Shown here one piece after another: positions 29,318 to 39,235 of a DNA stretch of 64,000 nt. A program made the translations under genes and the position numbers. This DNA comes from Okeania sp. SIO1I7 (GTDB lineage: Bacteria; Cyanobacteriota; Cyanobacteriia; Cyanobacteriales; Microcoleaceae). The first letter of the stretch is position 1. Each line of letters begins with the position of its first letter. The notes below the pieces were generated by a model, which worked only from the letters and a program-made list of their open reading frames with translations, had not been told where the DNA came from and made no database searches. Location of the stretch: positions 310,428 through 374,427 of the forward strand of contig JAAHGF010000013.1 of NCBI GenBank assembly GCA_010672585.1. The letters are read 5' to 3'.

Positions 29318-29466
29318 AATTTACTGAAATTTTCTGCTGAAATTCAAGAAAATTTCTTCACATAAAATGGCCGAAACTGTTGCCTGTTCCCCCATCTCCG
29401 CGTCTGGTGCGTCTGGTGCGTCCCCGCGTCCTACCCCCACCAAGCAATTTTTTCAGCAGACCCTAA
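29318..29466 (-). mobile_element. family F MITE-like element, copy 2
   Basis: It is the reverse complement of 6718-6872: CTGAAATTTTCTGCTGAAAT at one end and TTTTTTCAGCAGACCCTAAT at the other, with GTTGCCTGTTCCCCC inside. It starts 20 bp after the family A copy. Confidence 0.65.
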
Positions 29467-30075
29467 TTGATGACACGCCCTAAGAGGCTGTTTGTAAAGA
29501 ATTATGAACCCACATTCCGCACCACAAAATGTAGTATAGGTTCAGGAAGACCGAGTCAACCCACCCCTAACCCCTCCCCTCCTGGGAGGGGAAGACAGGA
29601 GACAGCAATTCTGAAGAAAGTCATAGCTGCCGTGATTGAGTAATCAATCAAGCAAGTATTTATGCTGAATTTTTTATACTACGTTTTGAAGTGCGGAATA
29701 TAGATTGTATGCAACGTTCGAGAGCGAGAAGTAAACATAAGAATAATTAACAATCACTAGGGTGCTAATTATCAAAAAAGTTATTAAGTATATGTCAATT
29801 ACTGAATAGTTGAAGTTTCACCTAAGTTAAGCATTCTTTTTTCACGCTTGGTATTACAGAATTATTGGTTTGTGCTCCGCAAGGATAGGCCAACATTTAG
29901 TCCAATTTTTCGGTATATTAAAAACCAGATATTACCTTCAATGATAAAAATCCAGTTTATTTGAATTTTACTTTATTATTTATTAACTTTAATTAAGAGG
30001 ATCGACCTAAATGATTATTCAGGAGATTACAATAATTATATAGAGTTATCCTGATTAAATAGGGGAGTAGGAAAT

Positions 30076-30237
30076 ATGTTAAGAGCTCCTACATTTCATG
30101 TCAATCAATACCAAGCATTATTACAAAATCTCAAGCAAACTATTCTATATTGGCTGAAATATTTTTGGAAATTTAGTTTATTTTATGGTAAATATACTGC
30201 TTCTCCACCTTGGCAAAAAACCATTAATATAAATTGA
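30076..30237 (+). CDS. small hypothetical protein (53 aa), uncertain
   Basis: ATG 30076 is preceded by GGGGAGTAGGAAAT, a plausible ribosome binding site. The product starts MLRAPTFHVNQYQALLQNLK, has an aromatic central helix (ILYWLKYFWKFSLFYGKY) and ends TASPPWQKTININ. It could be a peripheral membrane peptide. No family is recognised, and a chance ORF is possible. Confidence 0.35.
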   Translation: MLRAPTFHVNQYQALLQNLKQTILYWLKYFWKFSLFYGKYTASPPWQKTININ

Positions 30238-30674
30238 CATAACTAACTATAGTTTTCAAGGTGGGTCTATTGGCTAGATAGCTAGGTTTTTAGAACAGTT
30301 AAATGCCTTGATCGCTTATGGCTATTTTGGAGTAAACATAAAGTCATCCTTTTAGGAGGAAGATTTATATCCAAATTATCAATTAGCCTGACTCTCAAGA
30401 ACTTTGGTTATTTTCAGAGCTTTATACTAAGCTCCAAACTTTCTGCTAAAATTATCTTGGTTGCTCTTACAGTTTATCGCTAAAACAACTAAGTACCTCT
30501 AATAAATGAGACCCTGCTATTTTAGCAGTACTTATATTTAGATTAACAGGAGCAATTTGCTTGGAGTATTGCTCCTGAAATCAACTATTAATCTTGAAAA
30601 GCTGTGAGGTTAAAAGCTCTCATGCTTTATTGTTGTTTGAGCAACCCCATCAGCAATGAAGCTAACTTTTATTT
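30238..30674. other. spacer, nothing recognised
   Basis: AT-rich, with stops in all frames at short intervals and no repeat family member detected. Confidence 0.4.
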
Positions 30675-31166
30675 TTAATAGAAACCTAGAGCTTCTCTAG
30701 TGCGACGTCCAACAATTCCATCTGGTCTTAAGCCATGATCGCGTTGGAATGCTTTAACTGCATGCTTAGTTTTCGGCCCAAAATAACCAGTTGCACGATG
30801 ATGATGAAAATAGCCCATCATTCCTAATTGGTGTTGCAACTTGGATACTTTATGTCCACGACTACCATAGCTCAAATAATATCCACGACGGCGGCGATGT
30901 CCCTTGTAAGAAGCATGACGATACTTGGGACGATGATAACCTTTGCCATAATGGCGAGCGCGGCCATAACCACCACAAGGGTTCTCGTAGTAACACGCAG
31001 CAGCAGAATTAGCAGTTGCGCTGATAGCACCTAGAATAGTAGCGGCTGATAGAAGACCCATCATACCTAATGTAGATAACTTTTTCCAGTTAACTCCTTT
31101 AAAGGTAGGTTCAACTATAGAACTTTCTTCGACGGTAGCTAGATGGGAATATGCTAGTGTTTCCAT
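30675..31166 (-). CDS. secreted peptidoglycan-binding (PG_binding_1) protein
   Basis: I set the start at ATG 31166 because GAGGAGTT lies just upstream and because the neighbour at 32119 begins the same way; a longer frame exists to 31262. The 163-residue product begins METLAYSHLATVEESS, has a hydrophobic segment MMGLLSAATILGAISATANS at about residues 36-55, then a Gly/Tyr/His/Arg-rich linker (HYGKGYHRPKYRHASYKGHR). The C-terminal domain SRGHKVSKLQHQLGMMGYFH ... GYFGPKTKHAVKAFQRDHGL RPDGIVGRRTREAL is a classical peptidoglycan-binding repeat. It probably sits in the cell wall. See the leader finding. Confidence 0.88.
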   Translation of the reverse strand: METLAYSHLATVEESSIVEPTFKGVNWKKLSTLGMMGLLSAATILGAISATANSAAACYYENPCGGYGRARHYGKGYHRPKYRHASYKGHRRRRGYYLSYGSRGHKVSKLQHQLGMMGYFHHHRATGYFGPKTKHAVKAFQRDHGLRPDGIVGRRTREALGFY

Positions 31167-31310
31167 AACTCCTCTGATGAGTAATGTTTTACAACTTTTT
31201 TTTACCAAGTGTCTTACCCACTTAGCCTTATAGCATTTTGGGTTTCTTTTGCAGTGCGACACTCAAAAAAAGTAAATTGAATTTTACTAGAGCCTCAATT
31301 TAGGCTGTTA

Positions 31311-31573
31311 TTGACATCCTCCCGACGTTGCACATGGCGCGACAACGCGGGATTCCTAAACCTCGCGACTCAGGACTTTCTGCTTCGCTCCGCACCTGCC
31401 TCCGAGGCCAAACCTCTTTCTGGTCTAAAGGCGCGCTCCACAGACTGACACTGCTAGCCCAGCAGCCAAATTTTAAGACTAACACACTATTGGCATGCGC
31501 CACAAAATTGATTGGTTTTTATCCCGACACTCCCCTTTGGGAGAGCGCGGGTCTTCAACCAACGTTGAGATAA
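31311..31573 (-). pseudogene. tnpB right-end remnant
   Basis: A hairpin of the type GACATCCTCCCGACGTTG...CAACGCGGGATTCC (31313-31353) marks the right end. Upstream on the minus strand only a non-catalytic tail is left (FGCWASSVSLWSAPLDQKEV). A second hairpin, CGACACTCCCCTTTGGGAGA, lies at about 31524-31543. Confidence 0.5.
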
Positions 31574-31708
31574 CGAAGGAAATCTTATGATTTCCTTCAT
31601 TGCATTACTAAGCTACCATGTTAGGTAGATTATTTCTGCGGAATATTCAAAAAAATTTAAAGGTCTACATTTTTCAAATCATTGTGGACCTTGAGTCTAT
31701 TAAAAACT

Positions 31709-32119
31709 TTAGTAGCAGTCACCACCGTAGCCACCATAGCCACCACCGTAACTACTACCGTAGCGACCATAACCACCACGACGACCATAGCGACTGTAGC
31801 CACCATAGCTACCATAGGAACGGCTGTAGGAGCGACTAACAACTTTTTTATAATAATGGCCAGAGCTACGACCATAGCTACCATAACGACCAGAACTACC
31901 GTAGGCACCATAGCCACCATAGCTACCGTACCTGCTACCACCATGGTAAGCAGAAGCAGAATCAGCAGTTACGTTCATTCCTACAGCTAAAGTAGCAGCA
32001 GATAGTAAACCCATTGCTCCAACACTAGATAGCTTTTTGAAATCTACACAAGCAGTAAACTCTTTGTTAGCAGAGTCTTCTTCGTTGAAAGCTAAATGGG
32101 AAAATGCTAATATTTCCAT
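31709..32119 (-). CDS. secreted Gly/Tyr/Ser-rich protein
   Basis: 136 residues from ATG 32119, with AGAGGAATTC upstream as ribosome binding site. It begins MEILAFSHLAFNEEDS, has the hydrophobic segment AMGLLSAATLAVGMNVTADS and a likely signal cleavage after SASA. The mature part is almost wholly Gly, Tyr, Ser and Arg (SRYGSYGGYGAYGSSGRYGS, YGGGYGGYGGDCY), a low-complexity chain as in structural surface proteins. The leader is homologous to that of the peptidoglycan-binding protein next door. Repeated CCATAGCTACCGTA-like codons create long false ORFs on the other strand. Confidence 0.85.
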   Translation of the reverse strand: MEILAFSHLAFNEEDSANKEFTACVDFKKLSSVGAMGLLSAATLAVGMNVTADSASAYHGGSRYGSYGGYGAYGSSGRYGSYGRSSGHYYKKVVSRSYSRSYGSYGGYSRYGRRGGYGRYGSSYGGGYGGYGGDCY

Positions 32120-32494
32120 GAATTCCTCTGTTTAGTTAAATTATATGAAATCCCGCATAACAGGAACTTTCCTACATAACAGTTACATCTTTAGATAGGC
32201 CTCTGAAGCTGGGCAATACGTAGGACGTAAAAGTTATTTCTGGGGTTTGCTAGATGCACGAAGTATGCCAAAACTTTTGAAATAAGCTTTGATTTGGCAT
32301 ATCTACAATATCACAAAAAATACATTACTCAAGTCAGATTGTCAAAAAAAAATTCTGGCCTCTGCGTAAAATAGATTAGATAAATGGACTTTTTTGCTTG
32401 ACCAAATTTGCCTAATACTTGACTTAAAATGGTTTTATCATGGCTAAACAACTAAAAGCAAGTTTTTTTATAATTAATATAGAAATCTCATATT
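32120..32494. other. spacer, promoters of the divergent genes
   Basis: No repeat and no ORF. An A-rich stretch (GTCAAAAAAAAATTC, about 32340) is the only feature. Confidence 0.4.
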
Positions 32495-34246
32495 TTGAAC
32501 AATAATATTAAGTTTGATTTCTTGAAACCTAGATCCAATTATTGGAAGCTTTTACCCTATATCTATGACCATTGGCCTACCATTGTCAAAGCATTAGGTT
32601 GTACATTGGCCTTTACAATTTTCTGGCCTATTTTAGCATGGCTATTGGGCGAAATGGCAGGTCATATTGGTAGGGGAGATGTAGGAGCGATCGCTCAACT
32701 AGCAGGTCTTGCAGCTATTATTTTCCTGATTAAAGGAGCTGTACAGTATGGTCAAGATACTTTAATGGCAAAAGCTGCTTTTACTATTGCTCTAGACTTG
32801 CGGAAGGAGGTTTATTCTCATTTACAAAAACTCAATATTAGTTACTTTGAAAAGTCAAAAACAGGAGACCTTTCTTATCGACTGACAGAAGATGTTGATC
32901 GTACTGGAGAGGTTGTAAATAAATTTTTTCACCAATTTGTTCCTTGTATTTTACAGTTGATAGTTGTGCTGGGTTACATGACTTATCTTAACTGGCAATT
33001 AACTGTTGCAACTTTGGTAGTTGCACCGTTAATGGCATTGTTAATAGGTTGGTTTGGAGAATTATTACTTTCTTTTTCCCACCAAAGTCAAAATCGAATT
33101 TCTAATTTATCAGCTTTAATAACAGAGGTATTTAATGGTATTAGAATAGTACAAGCATTCGCTGCTGAGGAATATCAAATTGCTATATTTTCTGTGGAAG
33201 CTGAACAAAATCGACAAGCAAAATACATGGCAGAAAAGATTAAAGCACTCCAGTTTGTAGTAGTGGGTTTTTTGGAAGCAATGAGTGTGGCTTTTTTGTT
33301 TTTTTTGGGGGCGTGGCAAATATCTGAAGGAAACTTGTCTGGAGAAGGTTTTATTAGTTATTTAACAGGTGTGGCTTTGTTAATCGATCCGATTTCTTTA
33401 ACAACAAGTAATTATAGTGAGTTTAAACAAGGAGAAGCATCTTGTGACCGGATTTTTGAACTTTTAAATATTCAACCTCAAGTTATAGAAAAATCAGATG
33501 CTATTGCTCTTCCTCCGGTAGTGGGAAAGGTAGAATATAAAAATGTATGTTTTTCTTATCAGTCAGAAAAAAAGGTTTTAACAAATCTAAATTTGTTAGT
33601 AAATTCAGGAGAAATAATTGCTTTGGTAGGAGCTTCTGGAGCAGGTAAAACTACACTGGCAAATTTGTTACCTAGATTTTATGATATTCAGTCAGGGGAA
33701 ATATTAATTGATGATATAAATATCAAGGATGTTACTCTTACAAGTCTTAGAAGACAAATTGGAATTGTACCTCAAGAAGTAATTTTATTTTCAGGAACTA
33801 TCTCCCAAAATATTGCTTTTGGTCAGTTAGATTATAATATTGATGCAGTAAAAAAAGCAGCTAAAGTTGCTAATGCTCATCAGTTTATTACTAAGCTGCC
33901 AAAAGGTTATCAAACTTGGGTAGGAGAAAGGGGTTTGAATTTATCTGGAGGGCAAAGACAAAGAATAGCGATCGCTCGTGCAATACTAGAAAATCCGAAG
34001 ATATTAATATTAGATGAAGCGACTTCTTCTCTTGACTCTGAATCTGAATTTTTAGTACAAGAAGCGTTAGAAAGATTGATGCAAGGAAGAACTGTATTTA
34101 TTATTGCTCATAGACTAGCTACTGTACGTCGTGCTAATCGGATTTTAGTTATGGAAAATGGTGAAATATTAGAATCAGGAACTCACTCAGAATTATTGGA
34201 TAAAGGTACGCTTTACGCTCGTTTTTATCAGCAACAGTTTAGTTAA
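32495..34246 (+). CDS. ABC exporter, fused membrane and ATPase domains
   Basis: A 583-residue half-transporter of the MsbA/multidrug type that works as a homodimer. Six membrane helices occupy about residues 25-310 ([20 protein letters not shown] and onward). The nucleotide-binding domain has Walker [12 protein letters not shown]-loop [11 protein letters not shown], signature [15 protein letters not shown], Walker [13 protein letters not shown] and the switch His in [10 protein letters not shown]. All are intact, so it should be active. The start is a TTG (32495), as no ATG is available before the first helix. The substrate cannot be told from sequence. Its 3' end is duplicated downstream. 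Confidence 0.93.
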   Translation: MNNNIKFDFLKPRSNYWKLLPYIYDHWPTIVKALGCTLAFTIFWPILAWLLGEMAGHIGRGDVGAIAQLAGLAAIIFLIKGAVQYGQDTLMAKAAFTIALDLRKEVYSHLQKLNISYFEKSKTGDLSYRLTEDVDRTGEVVNKFFHQFVPCILQLIVVLGYMTYLNWQLTVATLVVAPLMALLIGWFGELLLSFSHQSQNRISNLSALITEVFNGIRIVQAFAAEEYQIAIFSVEAEQNRQAKYMAEKIKALQFVVVGFLEAMSVAFLFFLGAWQISEGNLSGEGFISYLTGVALLIDPISLTTSNYSEFKQGEASCDRIFELLNIQPQVIEKSDAIALPPVVGKVEYKNVCFSYQSEKKVLTNLNLLVNSGEIIALVGASGAGKTTLANLLPRFYDIQSGEILIDDINIKDVTLTSLRRQIGIVPQEVILFSGTISQNIAFGQLDYNIDAVKKAAKVANAHQFITKLPKGYQTWVGERGLNLSGGQRQRIAIARAILENPKILILDEATSSLDSESEFLVQEALERLMQGRTVFIIAHRLATVRRANRILVMENGEILESGTHSELLDKGTLYARFYQQQFS

Positions 34247-34260
34247 TATCTTGTAATTAT

Positions 34261-34463
34261 GAATCTGAATTTTTAGTACAAGAAGCGTTAGAAAGATTGA
34301 TGCAAGGAAGAACTGTATTTATTATTGCTCATAGACTAGCTACTGTTTTTGGTTATGGAAAATGGTGAAATATTAGAATCAGGAACTCACTCAGAATTAT
34401 TGGATAAAGGTACGCTTTACACTCGTTTTATCAGCAACAGTTTAGTTAATATCTTGTAATTAT
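34261..34463 (+). repeat. tandem duplication of the ABC exporter 3' end
   Basis: 34261-34463 repeats 34040-34260 head to tail, from GAATCTGAATTTTTAGTACA to AGTTAATATCTTGTAATTAT. The second copy lacks 17 bp near TACTGTACGTCGTG and one T, and has one G-to-A change, so it is not translated in frame. It encodes the last 69 codons of the ATPase domain. Confidence 0.95.
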
Positions 34464-35487
34464 TTAGTCGTCAGTTAGTCTCCTTAATCGTAACTTTGTT
34501 ATCAGTCAAAGTACATCTAGAAACCTTAGATATTTTGGTATTCCTGTAAATGTAGCGAGCTAGGGTAAAGGTAGGGAATAGTGAACAGGGAGCAGGGAAT
34601 AGAAAGTACCTTAAATTATTATTTTCAAAAAGATAGTCTTCCCTTGAATACTTGACTTTTTTTAGGATATCGCTACTTATACACCACTACCGAATATTCT
34701 CAGTAAATGTTTTTTATTATTCACAAAAAAAGTTGTATATTTGCTTAAACTTTCCGTTGCCCAACTAACCTAACCCAGACCATTTTTTTTACCGAAAAAT
34801 TCAGGTATAAAGCCTCTCCATTCATGGAGAAAAAAACGGTCGTAGCGCAGCTTCCCGTAGGGTGGGATGGCGAGATATCCTCACCATATCTAATCGACCA
34901 AGAGAAGAAAAAAAATCCTTTGATCCAATCCTCTTATTTATAAGAAGAGGTAATTATAAATTCTAAATTCTTAATTCTTGAACACTTCCATCAGTTTGCA
35001 GAGAGAATAAAAAGCAAGCATTTTTACAAACAGTTTTGATTGACAAATAAAAACTTTTCCTGACAAAGATTCGCTTTTCCAAAAATTCTATACTTCAGTA
35101 AGGGGATAAAAAAATACTCCCTTATTTTAATAAATGTAAACAAATAAACTTCTTTGGTGGCAGTTTTAATCTACTTGCGTTAAATTTAGGTTATAGGGTA
35201 GGAGTAAGTATTAGGTCGATGCCTTCTACTTTCAAGTTTAAAGTTAAAAAGCGTTTCGGTCCGGAATGCTCCGAAAACAGATACCTAATTGTGTCATTTC
35301 AGTTATCAGTTATCAGTTATAAGTTATCAGTACCTCCGACTAAAGCAGGAGACTTTAAAATACTGAATTGAATCTTTTTTCATCCCCTTAAAAGGGGATA
35401 ATAAATAAAAATTTTCCTTTGAGTCAATCCTCTTATTTTCAAGAAGAGGTAATTATTAATTATTAATTATTAATTATTAATTGTTGA
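34464..35487. other. spacer with two family B repeats
   Basis: A reverse family B copy (about 34789-34985) begins TTACCGAAAAATTCAGGT and includes CGTAGCGCAGCTTCCCGTAG GGTGGGATGG, a dyad repeat. A second copy in forward B' arrangement (about 35336-35487) ends in TTATTAATTATTAATTGTTG. A dyad-type repeat lies at 35258-35282. No gene is seen. Confidence 0.55.
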
Positions 35488-35574
35488 ATGTATCAAGGGA
35501 TAAAAAATCTGGGGAAGCTCTACCAAAAAATAACAAAATTAAAATTAGAAGTATCTCAGAAGGAGAAAACTACT

Positions 35575-35967
35575 ATGATGGAAATTATACCTCTAGCAAA
35601 TCAGAACATCATTGGTCTTAGTATTGATGGCAAAATTGAAATAAGTGACATTGAAAAAATCAAAAATTTAGTTGAGGAAAGATTAAAATCTCAACCTAAA
35701 TTACGAGTTTATGTTGAAGTTGAAAGTTTTCAAGGAATATCTGTGGAAGCTTTATGGGAAGATTTAAAATTTGGTCTAGGACATCTGAAATATTTTGATA
35801 AAAAAGCAGTTGTATGTGACGCAGCTTGGGTAAATAAATTGACTATTGCTGGTAATAAAATTTTTAGCAATATAACCCATCTAGAGACAAAATGTTTTTC
35901 TTGGTCAGAAAAAGACCAGGCTTTAGAATGGATAATAACTGACACTCCACAGACTAAAGTCGCGTAG
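35575..35967 (+). CDS. SpoIIAA-like (STAS/CRAL-TRIO-fold) protein
   Basis: I place the start at ATG 35575 (or the adjacent ATG 35578) because AAGGAG precedes it by about 10 bp. An upstream in-frame ATG (35488) lies at the edge of a family B repeat and is less likely. The product of about 130 residues, IIPLANQNIIGLSIDGKIEI then LRVYVEVESFQGISVEALWE and FDKKAVVCDAAWVNKLTIAG, fits the SpoIIAA-like family (DUF3478). Its members have an alpha/beta fold and unknown, possibly lipid-binding, roles. Confidence 0.82.
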   Translation: MMEIIPLANQNIIGLSIDGKIEISDIEKIKNLVEERLKSQPKLRVYVEVESFQGISVEALWEDLKFGLGHLKYFDKKAVVCDAAWVNKLTIAGNKIFSNITHLETKCFSWSEKDQALEWIITDTPQTKVA

Positions 35968-36786
35968 ATTATGTTTCCCTTCGTGACATGAAAAACGTCA
36001 AAGTTGGGAAGCAAAGATTGTTAAGACAGGGGATAAATTCACCTGTCTTAATTTTTCAGTAAACTGATGAAAAATTATGCCAAATTTCTTATACCAAATT
36101 TTTTCAAAGTTAGGAATAGGGTGATTGTCAAACAAAAAAATTAGACTAAAATCTGGGTCAGGTATTTAGTAATTTAAATCGTTCTTGAGAGACAGAATAT
36201 TAAGGGTTAAAAATTTCCCTAACTTATAGCGCTTTTCACTTTAATGAAATACATAACTTATGCTCTCTGATTTCTACCTCTCTCCTTTAAGCAAGAGTAT
36301 CTTTGGTCTACCTAAATGAAAACTTCTAGAATTCATAATTCTATTTACTCACAGCTAATATAAAATTTAAGGAAACTCTGATAGAGCGACTATATAATTT
36401 TAATTAATCTAATTGTAAAAAGACTTAGGCAAAATGAAGATTTTTACACTAGACATTTCCGGAAACTAAATTTTTGCCTAGTAAATTTAAACATTTGAGA
36501 TTAATTTTCGGAGAGGTCTAGTAGATATAGTACAATCTTGGCAACACTAACGATATATTTTAATAATTACCTCTTCAGTAATAGAAGGATTAGCTAAAAG
36601 GAATTTTTTCTTTTTTTTCCATGAATTAAGAAGATTTATAGCTTAATTTTTTAGCAAATCAAAAAAACTAAAGCTTAAAATAAAACACTTGAATGAGGAG
36701 AAGAAAGAGTTAAAATTAAAATTAACTGATTGTGAATCAAAAACTACCTGAAAAAAACATCACCTACTGAATTTATTATTTTAAAT
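35968..36786. other. spacer
   Basis: A weak family B fragment (TTACCTCTTCAGTAATAGAA, about 36565-36660) and GACTTAGGCAAAA (36421), the start of a family E type end. No gene is seen. Confidence 0.4.
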
Positions 36787-37371
36787 GTGTTTTCTAATAC
36801 TGCTGAATCACTGAATTATTCATTTCTCTTACTTGTGCATATGGTTTGTGCTGATCGGCAAATTCATAGCAAAGAATTAAAATATCTTGCTGTATTAGAA
36901 CAACAATGGGAAATTAAACAAGATACTGTTGAAGAGAAGGATAAAATTATTACAAAAAACGAAAACTGTCTGTCTTTAAATTATGTAGCTGATAGAGTTC
37001 CATCCAGTGAGCAAAGGAAAGTAATGGAGCAAATGCTAATAATGGCAGGTATTGACGGTTTTTTTGCTCCTTCAGAATTAGAAATGGTTAAACAGGTGGC
37101 TCAAATTTGGCATCGGTATCTTGATGATAAAGGGTTAGAAAAATTAAAGAAGCAAACAGAAAAGTCTGTTTCTGCATTCTTTAAAGATAAAAGTAATAAC
37201 AAACAAAAGAAACTATAAAAAAATGAAATTAACGAAAAACGTAAGAAACAAGAAGAACAGCTTAATAATTGAAATAACAAACTTAACGAACTTAATGAAA
37301 TCAAACAAAATTTAACTCAAATTATTAAGGACATAGAAAAAGTAATGGAAATCGATTTAAACGTGACTTAA
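36787..37371 (+). pseudogene. TerB-like protein, truncated by stops
   Basis: From GTG 36787 a 143-codon frame reads FLLLVHMVCADRQIHSKELK YLAVLEQQW and MEQMLIMAGIDGFFAPSELE MVKQVAQIW, the paired-helix acidic repeats of the TerB (tellurite-resistance) domain. After TAA at 37216 the same frame continues as a Lys/Glu/Asn-rich coiled coil (KNEINEKRKKQEEQLNN, NNKLNELNEIKQNLTQIIKD), broken again by TGA, to 37371. The original protein was therefore longer, probably TerB followed by a coiled-coil effector. The N-terminal domain alone may still be made. Confidence 0.6.
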
Positions 37372-37719
37372 TAGAAAATTATCCGATAATATCTGGTGGG
37401 AATGTTCAATTAAATTAGAGAAATATACATCAAGATTGTTCTACTTCACTATTCTCAGAAGTGTTAGCTAAACTGATGTTTATGAATGCGGAACCATTGC
37501 TCGGAAGAAGGGATTTTCAAGGAAGTTTAATACCATAAACTCTCTTTTTGAACATTAGGAGTTGTAGAAAATATCAAGAACCTCAACTTGTTAATATATC
37601 AACCGTTTCAACAATATCAACGATATAAACTCAAAACTTGAAAATAGCTAATCACCTAACAGTTAGGTAATAGAATTTTTAGCTTTTGGCAAGATTAGTA
37701 GTTAATAATTAACATAACA
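37372..37719. other. spacer, possible decayed continuation of the TerB gene
   Basis: No open frame of use. Short Lys/Leu-rich stretches could be further remnants of the upstream gene, but nothing identifiable. Confidence 0.3.
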
Positions 37720-38628
37720 TCAAGATGATGCACCAATAGCCCACAATACTAGAGGCAAAGTTAAAAAAGACAACAATGTTGATATTACTACAACTCTAGA
37801 AGTTCGTGAAGCATCCCCACCAAATTCATTAACTATAATAAAAGAAGATAAAGCACTTGGCATGGCACTTTCTAACACTAGAACTTGTAAATCAAGCATT
37901 TCTAAACTCATAAGTTTAGCTACTAAATAAGCAGCGATCGCTCCTCCCAATAAACGCATTAAACTAGCGCCTAATTCATAAGTACCTGGTTGAAAACGAT
38001 TATTAGCTATTTGTATTCCCATTAATAACAAAGAAACTGGAATTGTCGCCTCTCTCAAAAGATGTAAACCATCATCAAGTTTTAGAGGTAATTCAATATT
38101 AAATGAGTTAAGAATTACACCTAAAATCATTCCCCAAATTATCGGTAATTTAAAAGTAAAAGTCATACCAGACCAAAACCCCTCTCCTTTGAGGATAGCA
38201 GGCATTGTACTAAACACAATTATATTCCATGATATTAAATAAATTACTGCTCTTTCTAACCCAGCTTCTCCTAATGCAAATAAAGTTACAGAAAGACCCA
38301 TATTTCCTGCGTTTGGTAAAGCTGTTGTCGCTATTAAACTCTTTTGTATAGCCACAGAAAAACCTAATTTCCACCCTATTCCCCAAGCTATTAAACAGAG
38401 TAAAATATAAGTTAGCCCGAAGGCTAAAAACATTTCAATTGCTTCTTCAATACTAATAGTAGTTCGATACATTATATCTGTTAGTAATGCCGGAAATAAA
38501 ACATATAAAGCCAGTTTGGAAAGTGTGGGTTCATCAATGGAAAATTTTTTGGCAAATATAAAACCAATTAAAACAATACATCCCACTGGAAAAACAGCAG
38601 ATACAACCGAAAAGAAAATCTCAATCAT
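37720..38628 (-). CDS. AEC-family (auxin efflux carrier-like) permease
   Basis: 302 residues with about ten membrane helices in two inverted halves (VFPVGCIVLIGFIFAKKF; LPNAGNMGLSVTLFALGEAG; IPVSLLLMGIQIANNRF). The N-P-x-G-like crossover NAGNMG and the second crossover near SAMPSALSSFIIVNEFGGD are typical of the family. Bacterial members export or take up small carboxylates; the substrate here is unknown. Monocistronic. Confidence 0.9.
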   Translation of the reverse strand: MIEIFFSVVSAVFPVGCIVLIGFIFAKKFSIDEPTLSKLALYVLFPALLTDIMYRTTISIEEAIEMFLAFGLTYILLCLIAWGIGWKLGFSVAIQKSLIATTALPNAGNMGLSVTLFALGEAGLERAVIYLISWNIIVFSTMPAILKGEGFWSGMTFTFKLPIIWGMILGVILNSFNIELPLKLDDGLHLLREATIPVSLLLMGIQIANNRFQPGTYELGASLMRLLGGAIAAYLVAKLMSLEMLDLQVLVLESAMPSALSSFIIVNEFGGDASRTSRVVVISTLLSFLTLPLVLWAIGASS

Positions 38629-38654
38629 AGTTGAAAAAAATCTGAGTCAATCAT

Positions 38655-38960
38655 TTTACCGAAGAATTAATAATTAATAATTAAATATTTCTGGTTTAAA
38701 GCCTCCCCTTTTAAGGAAAAAAAAAGAAATAATATTTCCTTATATTCAATTCCGTAACGGTTTTAACCAGGGTAATTATCAATTAATGAAATAAATAATT
38801 CGCACCTTGAAGCCTCCCCTTTTAAGGAAAAAAAGCGGTCGTTAGCGCAGCTTCCCGTAGGGTGGGATGGCGAGGTCTCGGAGCTGTCCGACCATCGACC
38901 AAGAGAAGAAATAATATTTCCTTATATTCAATTCTGTAACAGTTCTAACCAGAGGTAATT
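38655..38960 (-). repeat. two adjacent family B repeats
   Basis: Two reverse copies meet end to end near 38780. Each has GCCTCCCCTTTTAAGGAAAA, ATATTTCCTTATATTCAATT and CGGTTTTAACC / CAGTTCTAACC. The second carries a dyad repeat GTTAGCGCAGCTTCCCGTAG GG (38836-38858). Confidence 0.75.
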
Positions 38961-39235
38961 AGGATTTGCTGAAAAAGTCTTTTAGTAGGGGTAGGAGACA
39001 ACCCACCCCTCGCCCCTCCCCCGACCGTGGAGGGGAAGACAGGAGACAGGAGACAGGAGAAATTGGAATTATAGAGGAGGTAGGGGTAAGAATTGTAAGA
39101 ATGATTTTTCTGCCATAATCGTCCCAAAATACTAGCTTTTTGAGCGTTTTAGACTGAAACAGGCACACTTTTTTCGACCCCAAAAAGGCACTTGTCTTTA
39201 TGTATCAATGCTTTTAGATTTATTCAGCAAGCCCT
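38961..39235 (+). mobile_element. family C MITE-like element
   Basis: 275 bp from AGGATTTGCTGAAAAAGTCT to TTCAGCAAGCCCT, with AATT on both sides. It contains palindrome P (CCCACCCCTCGCCCCTCCCC GACCGTGGAGGGG). It abuts the broken AI-2E transporter gene and probably removed its 5' end. Confidence 0.75.

Larger units (their letters stand above)
28591..30075. other. long spacer with nested repeats
   Basis: No gene is convincing. It holds TAGGGTCTGTCATCAATTAG (about 28912), inverted relative to the flank near 29480, a family A MITE (29094-29297), a family F element (29318-29466) and a palindrome P variant at about 29562-29602 (CAACCCACCCCTAACCCC...). The 29020-29060 stretch is an inverted partner of 6935-6970. 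Confidence 0.55.

Noticed and set aside
30791-31034. Plus-strand frames opposite the peptidoglycan-binding gene
   Set aside because: Complement of its repetitive coding sequence, with no start signal.
31618-31990. His/Ser- and Thr/Ile-rich plus-strand frames
   Set aside because: Mirror images of the repetitive Gly/Tyr codons of the minus-strand gene at 31709-32119.
38945-39183. Overlapping minus-strand frames rich in Pro/Gly
   Set aside because: Also translations of a family C element.
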